Part shown: piece after piece, positions 25,965 to 34,932 of the stretch | Layout: every line of letters begins with the position of its first letter | Numbering within the stretch: position 1 is the stretch's first letter | Source: an uncultured Isoptericola sp. | GTDB lineage: Bacteria > Actinomycetota > Actinomycetes > Actinomycetales > Cellulomonadaceae | Assembly: GCA_947497265.1 (NCBI GenBank) | Contig: CANMFP010000017.1 | Coordinates: 1-39,978 of the forward strand | Reading direction: 5' to 3' | DNA length: 39,978 nucleotides | Program-made: the position numbers and the translations under genes | Notes under the pieces: generated by a model | The model's input: only the letters and a program-made list of their open reading frames with translations | What the model was told of the DNA's origin: nothing | The model's database searches: none

Positions 25965-27841
25965 TTGGCGTCCTTCTTGTCGTCCTCGTCGTCGACGATC
26001 TCGGCGTCGACGACGTCCTCGTCGGAGTTCTCGGACTCCGGCGTGGCGCCGTCCGCCGGCGCACCGTCCGCACCGGCGCCCGCGGCCTGCTCGGCCGAGT
26101 AGATCGCCTCACCGATCTTCTGCGAGGACGTCCCGAGCTTCTCGTAGGCGGTCTTGACGGCGTCGGCGTCCTCGCCCTCCAGGGCGGTCTTGACGGCGGC
26201 GATGTCCGCCTCGACCTCGGAGACGACGTCGGCGGGGAGCTTGTCGCGGTTGTCCGCGACCTGCTTCTCCATCGAGTAGGCGAAGGACTCCGCCTGGTTG
26301 CGGGTCTCGGCCTCCTCGCGACGCTTCTTGTCCTCCTCGGCGTGCTCCTCCGCCTCCTTGACCATCCGGTCGATGTCCTCCTGCGGGAGGGCCGACCCAC
26401 CGGTGATCTTCATCGACTGCTCGGTACCCGTGCCGCGGTCGCTGGCGGACACGTGCACGATGCCGTTCGCGTCGATGTCGAAGGTGACCTCGATCTGGGG
26501 GACGCCGCGCGGCGCCGGCGCGATGCCGGTCAGCTCGAACGTGCCCAGCGGCTTGTTGTCCCGGGTGAACTCGCGCTCGCCCTGGAAGACCTGGATCGCC
26601 ACCGACGGCTGGTTGTCCTCGGCCGTGGAGAAGATCTCGCTCCGCTTGGTCGGGATCGCCGTGTTGCGCTCGATGAGCTTGGTCATCACGCCGCCCTTGG
26701 TCTCGATGCCGAGGGACAGCGGGGTGACGTCGATGAGCAGGATGTCCTTGCGCTCACCACCGATGACACCGGCCTGCAGGGCAGCGCCGACGGCGACGAC
26801 CTCGTCCGGGTTGACGCCCTTGTTGGGCTCCTTGCCACCGGTGAGCTCACGCACGACGTCGGCCACGGCCGGCATGCGGGTGGAGCCGCCGACGAGGACC
26901 ACGTGGTCGATCTCCGAGATGGAGACGCCCGCGTCCCGGATGACGGCGTGGAACGGCTCCTTGGTGCGGTCGATGAGATCCTGCGTCATCTGCTGGAACT
27001 GCGCGCGGGTCAGCTTCTCGTCCAGGTGGACGGGCCCGTTCTCGCTCATCGAGAGGTACTGCATCGAGATGTTGGTGCTCGTCGCGGACGAGAGCTCCTT
27101 CTTGGCCTGCTCGGCCGCCTCGCGCAGACGCTGCAGGGCGATCTTGTCCTTGGACAGGTCGACGCCCGAGGAGTTCTTCACCTGCTTGATGAGGTGCTCG
27201 ACGACGCGCTGGTCCCAGTCGTCACCACCGAGCCGGTTGTCACCGGAGGTGGCGCGGACCTGGATCGTGGAGAAGTCGTCCTCGTCCTTGCCCACCTCGA
27301 GCAGGGAGACGTCGAACGTGCCGCCACCGAGGTCGAAGACGAGGATGAGCTCGTCCTCCTTGCCCCGGTCGAGGCCGTAGGCGAGGGCCGCGGCGGTCGG
27401 CTCGTTGACGATGCGCTGCACGTTGAGGCCGGCGATCTGCCCGGCGTCCTTCGTGGCCTGGCGCTCGGCGTCGTTGAAGTACGCCGGGACGGTGATGACC
27501 GCGTCGGTGACGGGCTCGCCCAGGTACTCCTCGGCGTCGCGCTTCAGCTTGCCGAGCACGCGGGCGGAGATCTCCTGCGCGCTGTACTTCTTGTCGTCGA
27601 TCTCCTGCGACCAGTCGGTGCCCATATGGCGCTTGACCGACGCGATGGTGCGGTCGACGTTGGTGACGGCCTGCCGCTTGGCGACCTCACCCACGAGGAC
27701 TTCGCCGTTCTTGGAGAACGCGACGACGGACGGGGTGGTGCGAGCGCCCTCGGCGTTCGCGATGACGGTGGGCTCGCCGCCCTCCAGGACGGCGACCACC
27801 GAGTTGGTGGTTCCGAGGTCGATGCCGACTGCACGAGCCAT
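25961..27841 (-). CDS. dnaK: Hsp70 chaperone DnaK
   Basis: A 626-residue ATP-dependent chaperone. The ATPase domain has [35 protein letters not shown] and [13 protein letters not shown]; the linker and substrate domain follow ([14 protein letters not shown]); the tail is acidic ([13 protein letters not shown]). The ATG at 27841 is chosen because it begins the conserved ATPase strand and has AAGGAG upstream. First gene of the heat-shock operon, under two HAIR operators. The Tn7-like element begins about 170 bp upstream of its start codon. Confidence 0.98.
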   Translation of the reverse strand: MARAVGIDLGTTNSVVAVLEGGEPTVIANAEGARTTPSVVAFSKNGEVLVGEVAKRQAVTNVDRTIASVKRHMGTDWSQEIDDKKYSAQEISARVLGKLKRDAEEYLGEPVTDAVITVPAYFNDAERQATKDAGQIAGLNVQRIVNEPTAAALAYGLDRGKEDELILVFDLGGGTFDVSLLEVGKDEDDFSTIQVRATSGDNRLGGDDWDQRVVEHLIKQVKNSSGVDLSKDKIALQRLREAAEQAKKELSSATSTNISMQYLSMSENGPVHLDEKLTRAQFQQMTQDLIDRTKEPFHAVIRDAGVSISEIDHVVLVGGSTRMPAVADVVRELTGGKEPNKGVNPDEVVAVGAALQAGVIGGERKDILLIDVTPLSLGIETKGGVMTKLIERNTAIPTKRSEIFSTAEDNQPSVAIQVFQGEREFTRDNKPLGTFELTGIAPAPRGVPQIEVTFDIDANGIVHVSASDRGTGTEQSMKITGGSALPQEDIDRMVKEAEEHAEEDKKRREEAETRNQAESFAYSMEKQVADNRDKLPADVVSEVEADIAAVKTALEGEDADAVKTAYEKLGTSSQKIGEAIYSAEQAAGAGADGAPADGATPESENSDEDVVDAEIVDDEDDKKDAK

Positions 27842-27868
27842 GGTGGTTGCTCTCCTTCGTGACGTGGA

Positions 27869-27887
27869 TTGAGTCGTCTGCACTCAA
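27869..27887 (-). promoter_or_regulatory. HAIR operator 1 (HspR site), dnaK proximal
   Basis: TTGAGT-N7-ACTCAA matches the HspR consensus CTTGAGT-N7-ACTCAAG except for the two outermost bases. It lies 28 bp before the dnaK start codon. Confidence 0.9.
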
Positions 27888-27922
27888 CTTAGGACGCGGT
27901 GCCGCGAGTGTCCAGCCAGCGA

Positions 27923-27950
27923 CGTCAAACTTGAGCCTGCCTGACTCAAC
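27923..27950 (-). promoter_or_regulatory. HAIR operator 2 and -35 element of dnaK
   Basis: CTTGAGC-N7-ACTCAAC (27930-27950) is a second HspR site with the same 7-bp spacing. On the minus strand a -35-like TTGACG (27928-27923) follows directly. The -10 is not obvious. Two HAIR sites around one promoter fit cooperative HspR repression. Confidence 0.85.
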
Positions 27951-27968
27951 CTTGCGCGCGGCGCGTAT

Positions 27969-28007
27969 GTTCCCGCAGGCGGAACGGGCCGTTCGCTCTG
28001 AGCGAAC
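27969..28007. repeat. Two palindromes abutting the transposon end
   Basis: GTTCC-N7-GGAAC (27969-27985) and GTTCGCTC-T-GAGCGAAC (27991-28007) lie in a row, the second touching the proposed transposon end at 28008. They may belong to the chromosome (operator or target region) or be part of the element. Confidence 0.5.
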
Positions 28008-28082
28008 TGTAGGTTTCCACCTAACGTGGCGAGTTTTCCATCATGGTGTCGTGGCCGTGGCGAATTTTCCATTAACGTGTCG
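28008..28082 (+). repeat. Transposon end with tandem TnsB-type binding repeats
   Basis: Two 27-bp repeats, 28025-28051 and 28056-28082, match at 23 of 27 positions and are spaced 31 bp. Shared blocks are CGTGGCGA, TTTTCCAT and GTGTCG. A weaker third copy (TTTCCACCTAACGTGGCG) starts near 28014, next to the TGT terminus. Arrays of such sites mark Tn7-family ends and bind TnsB. They overlap the region where the tnsA promoter must lie, so TnsB could also repress the operon. Confidence 0.75.
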
Positions 28083-28100
28083 TAGCCCTACGATTCGGAC

Positions 28101-28829
28101 ATGCCGGTCGCAACGGGCGAGGTCCAGGTCACCTACGTGACCGGCCCCGGCGACGACGTCACCGCAGACATCTCGAAGGTCGACGCGCGCCAGCTCGTCG
28201 AGGGCAGCCCCGTGCGCGACTTCCCGGTCTATGTCGGACGACGGAACTACTCGGGCTACTTCTGGTCGTCGACGATGAGCCGACACGTGGTCTACGAGAG
28301 CCTGCTCGAACTCTCCTGGCTCTGGCTCGCCGACTTCGACCCGTCCGTCGCGCGCATCGCCGCCCAACCAATGCGGCTGCGAGGACACGACGGGGACCGC
28401 GTACGCAACCGGATCCCCGACTTCATCAGCCTGCTTCGCAACGGCACCGTTCGTGTGGTCGACGTGAAGCCCAAGGCCATGCTTGCGAAGGATGAGGTCG
28501 AGACCTCGCTCGCCTGGACACGGGGTGTGTGTCGCTCACGCGGCTGGGAGTACGAAGTCTGGACCGGCCCCGAGCCGACCATCTTGCGGAACGTGCAATG
28601 GATCGCGGCCGCTCGACAGCCACACGTGTCGGCGTCACTCGACGTCCGGACGACGACCGTCATGGCCTCGGGAGGGTGCACTGTCCAGGAGCTCGAGGCC
28701 CGACTGCATGCTGAAGGCTGTGCCGCGCCCCGTCTGGAGATCCTCGGGGCCATGTGGAAGGGCTTGCTGACGTGCGATCTGTCCCTTCCTCTCGGCTCCC
28801 AGAGCTGGTTGGAGCCGGTCCATGAATGA
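28101..28829 (+). CDS. tnsA: TnsA-like transposon endonuclease
   Basis: A 242-residue protein with the TnsA/restriction-endonuclease core: HVVYESLLELSWLWLADFD (Glu66/Glu70), RIPDFISLL (Asp107) and VRVVDVKPK (Asp121, Lys123), an ExxD-(D/E)xK nuclease arrangement. TnsA cuts the 5' ends of the element so that the transposon is excised rather than copied. Its presence implies cut-and-paste transposition. It starts 18 bp after the end repeats and overlaps tnsB by eight bases. Confidence 0.88.
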   Translation: MPVATGEVQVTYVTGPGDDVTADISKVDARQLVEGSPVRDFPVYVGRRNYSGYFWSSTMSRHVVYESLLELSWLWLADFDPSVARIAAQPMRLRGHDGDRVRNRIPDFISLLRNGTVRVVDVKPKAMLAKDEVETSLAWTRGVCRSRGWEYEVWTGPEPTILRNVQWIAAARQPHVSASLDVRTTTVMASGGCTVQELEARLHAEGCAAPRLEILGAMWKGLLTCDLSLPLGSQSWLEPVHE

Positions 28830-30855
28830 TCGCTCGGTCGTCCCCCTGACCGTCGGTTCGCGGGTGTGGTGGGACGGCGGATTCTGGGAGGTTCGAGGGC
28901 TCGGCGACGGCATGGCCCAGTTGACGCACCAGGGCCGTTCGGTCGCAATCACGATTAGCGAGTTGGCGCGACGAACGATCGATGACGGCGGCCGCGACGC
29001 ACGCGCCGACACCGAGGAGGACGTGCGCTCCCTCGACGGGGCAGCGGCGCTGGCATCGTTGAACGCGGAGGAACGGAAGCGTCTCGAGGAGCTCGCCCGA
29101 ATCGTCCAGCGTCTGCTGGACGATTCGTCGCCGCTCGCGCCGCGGGTTGCACGCGCCGCGAGGAAGCTCGGTATGTCACCCAGGTCGCTCGAGCGCCGCA
29201 TCGCTGCGTACCGGCGTTCCGGAGTGGCCGGGCTCGTGGACTCACATGCCACGAGAACCCGCGCCTCACAGGTCGACCCCCGCTGGGACGAGGCCTGCGC
29301 GCGAGTGTTGCGGTCGTACACATACGCTTCAACCCCGACGCGATCAGCCGTACTGGCGAGGATCGCCCGCGAGCTTGATGAGCAGTACGGCCCTGATGTC
29401 GTACCGATTCCGGCGACCACCACGGCCTACCGGCGGCTGAACGCTCTGGCCAAAGGGAAGCAGAGCTTCGGCAGTGCGGCAGGCCGCCGATCGGTCGCTG
29501 AGCGGCCCCAAGGTGTCCTTGGCCGGCTCAGGGCGGATCGTCCGGGCCAATTCGTCGTGCTCGACACGAACGACCTGGACGTGTTCGCGATGGAGCCGGT
29601 GACGCTGCGTTGGGTAAAGGTCCAGCTCACCGCAGCGATGGATCTGTACTCGCGGTGCATAGTCGGTCTGAAGGTCACTCCGGTGTCGACCAAGGCCATC
29701 GACGTCGCGAGCGTGCTCTACCAGTGCGTGCGACCTGCCGAGGAACCTGATCCATCGGCCTCGTTCCCGTACCACGGTGTCCCGGACGCTGTGCTGGTTG
29801 GCACCGAGGTGCCGGACGAGCGGCTGCTATCCCGGCAGGGCGGACTCCCTGCAGTGTTCGCCGAGTCGATCGTCGTGGATCGGGGCAAGCAGTACGTCTC
29901 CTCGCACGTGATCAGCGCATGCGCGCGGCTCGGAATCTCGGTGCAGCCGGCGAACCCGAAGAAGCCGACGGACAAACCCACGATCGAGCGCTTCTTCCGC
30001 ACGCTTCGCGAGAGTTTGCTTCAGCACCTGCCTGCGTACAAGGGCCCGAACGTCTACTCGCGTGGGAAGGACGTGGAGGGCCAGGCCTTCCTGTGGGTGT
30101 CGGAGCTCGAGCAGATCATCCGCGAGTGGGTCACGACGGTGTACCACCAGAGCCCGCACGACGGGCTCGCTGTCCCCGAGCTCCCGCGGGCGTCATTGAG
30201 CCCCGTCGAGGCGTACAACCTAGGGCTCACGCGGGCCGGCGGGATGGTGCTGCCTGCGCACGCTGGCCTTGGGTACGAGTTCCTTGACGTCCAGTGGCGC
30301 ACGATCCAGCACTACGGCGTCGACATCGGTGGGCTGCGATACGACGGCAAGGCGCTGAACCCCTACCGCGGCAGGCGGTCGGAGTTCACTGGCAAGCACA
30401 CCGGCAAATGGCCGTTCTACGTCGACGCGCACGACGTGCGGCACGTGCACTTCAAGGACCCTGCCGACGGCACCTGGCACTCCCTGCGGTGGGAACACGC
30501 ACCCGCACTCGGGGCACCGATGAGCCAAGACGCCGTCGACTACGTCAAACGCCTTGCCCTGCGTGAGGACCGGCACGTCGAACCGCAGTCAGCACTCGAC
30601 GACCTCCTGCGGCGGTGGTCCCGTGACGCTGTGACCGACCGCCGCGAACGCAATCTGGCGATCCGCCTGAGCGCGCAACGCGATGCCCCTCTCCCCGAGG
30701 AGCCGACGCCAGCCGAGAAGGTCGCTGCACTACCAAGCGTCGTGAACCTCGCCGACGAGCGCTCGGCACGCCGGCCCGAGATCGAGGAGGACGAGCTCAG
30801 CGTGTTCGAGGAGTTCCCGCCCGACGAGCTGGGCTACGCGGTGATCGACGAGTGA
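28822..30855 (+). CDS. tnsB: TnsB-like DDE transposase (Mu-type integrase)
   Basis: A 677-residue transposase that binds the end repeats, cuts 3' ends and joins them to target DNA. N-terminal helix-turn-helix regions (about 90-135, LERRIAAYRRSGVAGL) precede an RNase-H-like core with catalytic Asp248 (FVVLDTNDLD), Asp353 (IVVDRGKQY) and Glu389 (TIERFFRTL), the last two 35 residues apart. A Mu-type beta-barrel and a C-terminal tail, likely for TnsC contact, follow. Coupled to tnsA and tnsC by overlapping start/stop codons. Confidence 0.95.
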   Translation: MNDRSVVPLTVGSRVWWDGGFWEVRGLGDGMAQLTHQGRSVAITISELARRTIDDGGRDARADTEEDVRSLDGAAALASLNAEERKRLEELARIVQRLLDDSSPLAPRVARAARKLGMSPRSLERRIAAYRRSGVAGLVDSHATRTRASQVDPRWDEACARVLRSYTYASTPTRSAVLARIARELDEQYGPDVVPIPATTTAYRRLNALAKGKQSFGSAAGRRSVAERPQGVLGRLRADRPGQFVVLDTNDLDVFAMEPVTLRWVKVQLTAAMDLYSRCIVGLKVTPVSTKAIDVASVLYQCVRPAEEPDPSASFPYHGVPDAVLVGTEVPDERLLSRQGGLPAVFAESIVVDRGKQYVSSHVISACARLGISVQPANPKKPTDKPTIERFFRTLRESLLQHLPAYKGPNVYSRGKDVEGQAFLWVSELEQIIREWVTTVYHQSPHDGLAVPELPRASLSPVEAYNLGLTRAGGMVLPAHAGLGYEFLDVQWRTIQHYGVDIGGLRYDGKALNPYRGRRSEFTGKHTGKWPFYVDAHDVRHVHFKDPADGTWHSLRWEHAPALGAPMSQDAVDYVKRLALREDRHVEPQSALDDLLRRWSRDAVTDRRERNLAIRLSAQRDAPLPEEPTPAEKVAALPSVVNLADERSARRPEIEEDELSVFEEFPPDELGYAVIDE

Positions 30856-31919
30856 GCAACATCTGGGCCACGTGGCTGCGCCGCTACGACACCGACCGAT
30901 TCACGCTCACCCGCAAGCAGGGCTGGGACCGCTTCGTCAACGCCGCGCCCCGCGAGGAGTTCGACACCCTCACGCGCCGCCAGATGGGAAGGCTGGGCGA
31001 GGACGAGCGGGTCGACTACGACGAAGCACGCATGGTGTGGAACGCCAACCTGCCTACGGTCCGCACGTCCCAGCTCGAGCACGCTAATTCTGTCATCGAC
31101 ATGGTCATGGCCTCTGCACGACGTGACGGCGACAAGCTGCGCGGCTCGGTCGTCATCGATGCCGAGCCTGGCCTCGGCAAGACCACGATCGCCACCCGCT
31201 ACGGCCGCGCATTCCACCGCGCCCAGCACCGCCGTTACGGCACCGAGACGCCCGAGGGGCACCAGTTCCTCCCTGTCGCGTTCATCCCGATCGCCGCCCA
31301 GATCACACTCAAGGGGCTCAACCAGCGGCTCCTACGCTTCTACGGCCACCCAGCAGCGGAGACAGCGACCAAGGACCGGCTCGCGTCGCTGCTGGTCGAC
31401 GCTGTCAGCAGCTGCCAGACCCGCCTGATCATCGTCGACGACCTGCACTTTGTGGACTTCACCAACCGCAACGGCACCGAGGTGTCCAACCACCTCAAGT
31501 GGCTGGCCAACGAACTGCCCGTGACGTTCGTGTTCGCCGGCGTCAACCTCGAGCAAAAACGCTTCTTCGACGAAGGGCTCGCCGGTGAGGAAGCCGTCCT
31601 CGCACAGACCGCCCGGCGGGCCACCCGCATCCCGGTCGCGCCGTTCTCCATCACCTCCAACGCGGGCATGGCCGCGTGGGTGGCGCTCCTACGAGCGTTC
31701 GGCGCTCACCTGAAGCTCGCCGACGGGGACAGCGAGATGCTCGTCCCGCTGGCGCAGGAGATCCACCGCCGCACGCAGGGACGCATCGCCTCGCTGACCA
31801 ACCTGCTCGACCGCGCCTGCTACGTCGCGATCAAGTCAGGCACCGAACGCGTCACCGACGACGTGCTCGCCAAGGTCCGGATCGACAACGCCGGGGAGAA
31901 CGGTGCCCGCCGCCTCTGA
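30852..31919 (+). CDS. tnsC: TnsC/TniB-like AAA+ regulator of transposition
   Basis: A 355-residue AAA+ ATPase that links target selection (TniQ) to the transposase. Walker A is AEPGLGKTT with Lys110; Walker B is LIIVDDLHFV near 195; a sensor-like FVFAGVN follows. The GTG start overlaps the tnsB stop (GTGA), and the gene ends 17 bp inside tniQ. Confidence 0.93.
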   Translation: MSNIWATWLRRYDTDRFTLTRKQGWDRFVNAAPREEFDTLTRRQMGRLGEDERVDYDEARMVWNANLPTVRTSQLEHANSVIDMVMASARRDGDKLRGSVVIDAEPGLGKTTIATRYGRAFHRAQHRRYGTETPEGHQFLPVAFIPIAAQITLKGLNQRLLRFYGHPAAETATKDRLASLLVDAVSSCQTRLIIVDDLHFVDFTNRNGTEVSNHLKWLANELPVTFVFAGVNLEQKRFFDEGLAGEEAVLAQTARRATRIPVAPFSITSNAGMAAWVALLRAFGAHLKLADGDSEMLVPLAQEIHRRTQGRIASLTNLLDRACYVAIKSGTERVTDDVLAKVRIDNAGENGARRL

Positions 31920-33669
31920 ACCACGTTCACAGCAATCCAACCGGCCTCAGCGCGACGGCCACCGGGTACGGGGCGTTCCCGGTGGCTACGACATCGATCG
32001 TCTCCCAATCACCGTTGAGCGAGAAGACGGGGAGGCGTTGCAGTCCTGGCTACTCCGTGCAGGCCATCGGTACGGCATTCACCCGCGAGCGATGCTCTCC
32101 CAGCTCGGCGTCTCGATCACCCCGCAGGTGAACGTGGACCCGCGCCGCCTCCTCAGCGGGCAGACCGGTGTCGAAGCCGCCACCCGCATGGGCGTCGATG
32201 CGGAAGCCCTGGCGGCCATCGACCCGCTCTCGGCGGCGTTGGCCAGCACTCGAGCGCGCTTCCGCCACGAGTTCCTCGGGCTGAAGCAGGCGGTGAGGAC
32301 CAAAGGATCGCGCTGGTGCACCCAATGCCTGGAAGAGACAGGCGTCTGGCAGGACTCTTGGCGCGACCCGCTCCACCTGTACTGCGCGCGACACCGCCTG
32401 GCCCTGGAGTCTCGCTGCTACTGGTGCTCGGCCATCCCGTTCGAGTCCTCGGCGTGGCTCACCAACCTGGAGGAGCCCGACGAATGCCCCGACTTCGTCG
32501 ACGACCGTTACACCGACGGCTCCCGGTACCGCGGCCGCTGCCGACGCCCGTTCCGGCACCCGGACCCCACACCGGCGGCGGACAGCGACCTCGAGTGCCA
32601 GCGGATCCTCTTCGACTTCGCCGAGCAAGCCCACCAGACCCCGGCTCGGCTCGTGCGAGCGTGCGGCATCGAGGCCCAGGCGCTACCCGTGTTCGAGGCC
32701 GCCCTCGAGATCCTCCGCACGATCTGCCCGACCATCGGCACCACGCAGCCCTTCGACGACGACGAGAACCTGCGTTACGCAGCCCGTGTGGCCGTCAACG
32801 TCCTGATCGCGCCATCACCCGAGTCGGCCCTGCGCATCGCGCGACGCCACCACGCATTCGGAATCGACGACCAGAAGATCCCCGTCCTCGGGCCCCGCGG
32901 CGAGGTCCGGGACGCACCCCGCAACCCACTCCTCGTCGCAGTATGGCTCTCTGACATGCACGAACGCGTCGCACTTCCCTACGAGCTTCGCTTCCGCATG
33001 GGGTCACCGCGCCCGCGCTACCCGGACGGCTGGCAGGACCACGACAGGGTCCTGCAAGAGAAGGATCGTCGACCCGGCCTACCGCTCTCCGCGCTACCCC
33101 AAGTCGCCTGGGATCGGCTCCAGCTCCTACCGCACGCCGAGGACCTCGGCCTCGACAGCCGCACCGGGCGCACCTTCATCTCACTGTGCCTCGCGCGATA
33201 CGGCACCACACGCTCGTTCAACGTCCTCGCAACCGGCCTCGGACTACCCGCCTGGAGCGCTCGCCTGTACGAGCGGCACTGGCAGGGGATCCACCAGTCC
33301 GGACGATGGCGCGAGTACCTCCAAGGACTCGACCAGCTCTTCCACCTGCTCCACGACTCGCCGCCACCGATCGACTACCAGAAGCGCCGAGCAGACGCCT
33401 GGAACCCCATCCACCTGCGCCCGGTCGCCGAGCACCTGCTACCGGAACTTCGCGACGGCGTCGCAGAGGGCATCACCGTGGGCTCGCTGACCCGAGCGCT
33501 CTGGGCCCTGTACACGAACGGCGATGCCACCATCGCGCCTCCCGACTACCGGCCCGGCCGCGACGGACACCCCGCGAGCAATCCGACACTCGATACCAAG
33601 CTGATCATCGACCTGTGGCCGCATCACCTGCTGCCGCTCGAAGGACCCCTGACCTGGAGTCCGCCTTGA
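31903..33669 (+). CDS. tniQ: TniQ/TnsD-like target selector
   Basis: A 588-residue TniQ-family protein. The N-terminal TniQ domain starts LPITVEREDGEALQSWLLRAG; a zinc site has CTQC, CARH and CYWC spaced as in the family (about residues 138-180). The long C-terminal part (about 200-588) fits TnsD-type proteins that read a specific DNA target, rather than short TniQ proteins of CRISPR-linked elements; no cas genes or arrays are present. The GTG start overlaps tnsC. After the TGA stop the same frame stays open for 112 more coding-like codons. Confidence 0.88.
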   Translation: MPAASEPRSQQSNRPQRDGHRVRGVPGGYDIDRLPITVEREDGEALQSWLLRAGHRYGIHPRAMLSQLGVSITPQVNVDPRRLLSGQTGVEAATRMGVDAEALAAIDPLSAALASTRARFRHEFLGLKQAVRTKGSRWCTQCLEETGVWQDSWRDPLHLYCARHRLALESRCYWCSAIPFESSAWLTNLEEPDECPDFVDDRYTDGSRYRGRCRRPFRHPDPTPAADSDLECQRILFDFAEQAHQTPARLVRACGIEAQALPVFEAALEILRTICPTIGTTQPFDDDENLRYAARVAVNVLIAPSPESALRIARRHHAFGIDDQKIPVLGPRGEVRDAPRNPLLVAVWLSDMHERVALPYELRFRMGSPRPRYPDGWQDHDRVLQEKDRRPGLPLSALPQVAWDRLQLLPHAEDLGLDSRTGRTFISLCLARYGTTRSFNVLATGLGLPAWSARLYERHWQGIHQSGRWREYLQGLDQLFHLLHDSPPPIDYQKRRADAWNPIHLRPVAEHLLPELRDGVAEGITVGSLTRALWALYTNGDATIAPPDYRPGRDGHPASNPTLDTKLIIDLWPHHLLPLEGPLTWSPP

Positions 33670-34008
33670 AGAGCACCTCAACGGGAACGCAGCGCAGCGA
33701 ACCACGGCCGCCTCCCGGAAGCCGTCCAAACCGACACGACGCTGCGCTGGCTCCTCGACGGCACACCACGGACCCTCGCGGCTCGTCAGCGGTCGCTCGC
33801 TACCGCGATGCGCTCCGCAACAGGGGCTCCACGCTTCCCGCATGCCCTGGTTGCCGACCTCGTCACGGCGGCCGGCGCTCTGCTACATCCCGAAACCCCC
33901 ACCCAAGCCCTGCGGACCCCCGCTCCGCTGGCGGCGCACATCCGCAACACCCACGTGGACTCCACCGGGTCCCGGGCCAGGCTCGCGAACTGGGACTTCG
34001 ACTTCTAG
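33670..34008 (+). pseudogene. Open in-frame extension downstream of tniQ
   Basis: Directly after the tniQ TGA the same frame runs for 112 codons to TAG at 34006. Codons are G/C-ending and the product looks like a real protein (TLRWLLDGTPRTLAARQRSL, FPHALVADLVTAAGALLHP, ending WDFDF). There is no ATG, GTG or TTG before an ATG at 33808, which lacks a ribosome site. So this is either the tail of a once longer TniQ cut by a stop mutation, a readthrough extension, or a separate gene with an unusual start. No domain recognised. Confidence 0.45.
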
Positions 34009-34322
34009 CCGCCGATTCACGCGAACCGGCGCCGCACACGGAAGTGCGCCTCTGACTGCCGAACGAGGCACGTCCGTCAGTCGGCTGCAGCCGAAGAGTA
34101 GAGACAGTAGAACTTGGTAAAGGAACCACCCGGCGTCGACGCCTCTGGCACGTGAACCAGAGCTAGCCTCCCGGCAGGCGCTGGGGGTCATCACTCGACG
34201 AGCATCACGCGTGGATCAGGGACTGCCCAGAGTTTTCGCGGCCACCGCCGGCGACCAGCCGTCAGCCGGACGACCCGCAATGGCCTCAACGCTGGAGTCG
34301 TGCCGCCTCCCGCGCTCCGAGG
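34009..34322. other. Non-coding stretch at core/cargo border
   Basis: This gap between the tniQ extension and the AbiEi-like gene holds the first copy of the 84-nt repeat (34095-34178). I see no convincing gene in the rest. A small hairpin CCGAG-N6-CTCGG (34317-34332) overlaps the AbiEi stop codon and may terminate it. No AbiEii-type toxin gene is present, although this is where one would be expected. Confidence 0.6.
34095..34178 (+). repeat. 84-nt cargo-border repeat, copy A
   Basis: The first 38 nt, from AGAGTAGAGACAGTAGAACT onward, match copy B (35196) except for four transitions. A 6-bp hairpin follows (CTCTGG 34143-34148, CCAGAG 34157-34162), then conserved TAGCCTC and GCAGG. The different hairpin sequence at the same place in copy B suggests a structured RNA or recombination site. 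Not a known riboswitch or integron site as far as I can see. Confidence 0.65.
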
Positions 34323-34898
34323 CTAGTCTCGGCGGTGGCCTGGCTCGAGTTCCACCAGGGAAACGGCGCCTTGCCTGAGCATGTCTGCAGCGACCGTGGC
34401 GACGTGGTCGCGGTCGTGACCGTCTGCGAGCAGGTCGGCCACCGTGCGCGCGGGTGTCGTCACGGGAAGCCCCTGGACCAGGGTGACCTCGTCTCTGTGC
34501 AGCGTTCCGCGATGAGCTCGCACCTCAGGACGTCGCGCCCGGTACCGCGACGGCAGCGTGACCTCGACCTGCCGATCGAGGATGTCCCCAGCGTGGTGAA
34601 GGGCTGCCGCCGTGGCGTGTGAGAGCACGCCGAATGGAAGGGTGTCCGCCAAGCGCTCGTACGCGAGTCGGCCAGGCTCCAGCGACAGCCACACCGCGCG
34701 CTTCTCCAGAAGCTCATCCCCCACCGCCGCCGGCGTGGCGTACACACCGTGCATGACCCGCTCCAGCTCACCCCACTCGGCCATCCGCGAGAGCATCATC
34801 CGCGAGACGCCGGCCGTGGTCGCCTGCACCGTGGTGAGCAGGCCCCACTGGCCGGCCGCGATCCTCGCGACCACGACACGTCCAGCAACTCCACCCAT
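34323..34898 (-). CDS. AbiEi-like antitoxin/regulator, without partner toxin
   Basis: A 191-residue protein of the AbiEi antitoxin group. The N-terminal winged helix reads QWGLLTTVQATTAGVSRMMLSRMAEWGELERVMHGVYA; the C-terminal part has FGVLSHATAAALH, TLPSRYRARRPEVRAHRG and LPVTTPARTVADLL. In complete AbiE systems it is co-transcribed with a nucleotidyltransferase toxin, AbiEii, and represses its own promoter. No toxin gene is found on either side. The ATG at 34898 is preceded by TACAAT six bases upstream, so probably leaderless, and by a palindromic operator. Confidence 0.82.
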   Translation of the reverse strand: MGGVAGRVVVARIAAGQWGLLTTVQATTAGVSRMMLSRMAEWGELERVMHGVYATPAAVGDELLEKRAVWLSLEPGRLAYERLADTLPFGVLSHATAAALHHAGDILDRQVEVTLPSRYRARRPEVRAHRGTLHRDEVTLVQGLPVTTPARTVADLLADGHDRDHVATVAADMLRQGAVSLVELEPGHRRD

Positions 34899-34899
34899 G

Positions 34900-34932
34900 G
34901 ATCGATTGTAACGCCCAATGTTACATTCGATC
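34900..34932 (-). promoter_or_regulatory. Palindromic operator/promoter of the AbiEi-like gene
   Basis: A 13-bp inverted repeat with one mismatch, GATCGATTGTAAC (34900-34912) and GTTACATTCGATC (34920-34932), spaced by 7 nt. It contains the -10-like TACAAT on the minus strand. AbiEi proteins are known to bind inverted repeats in their own promoter, so negative autoregulation is inferred. Confidence 0.75.

Noticed and set aside
33186-34055. A 289-codon frame overlapping the end of tniQ and the following region
   Set aside because: Its product is Arg/Pro-rich and overlaps well-supported TniQ sequence; the tniQ frame itself gives the more protein-like continuation.
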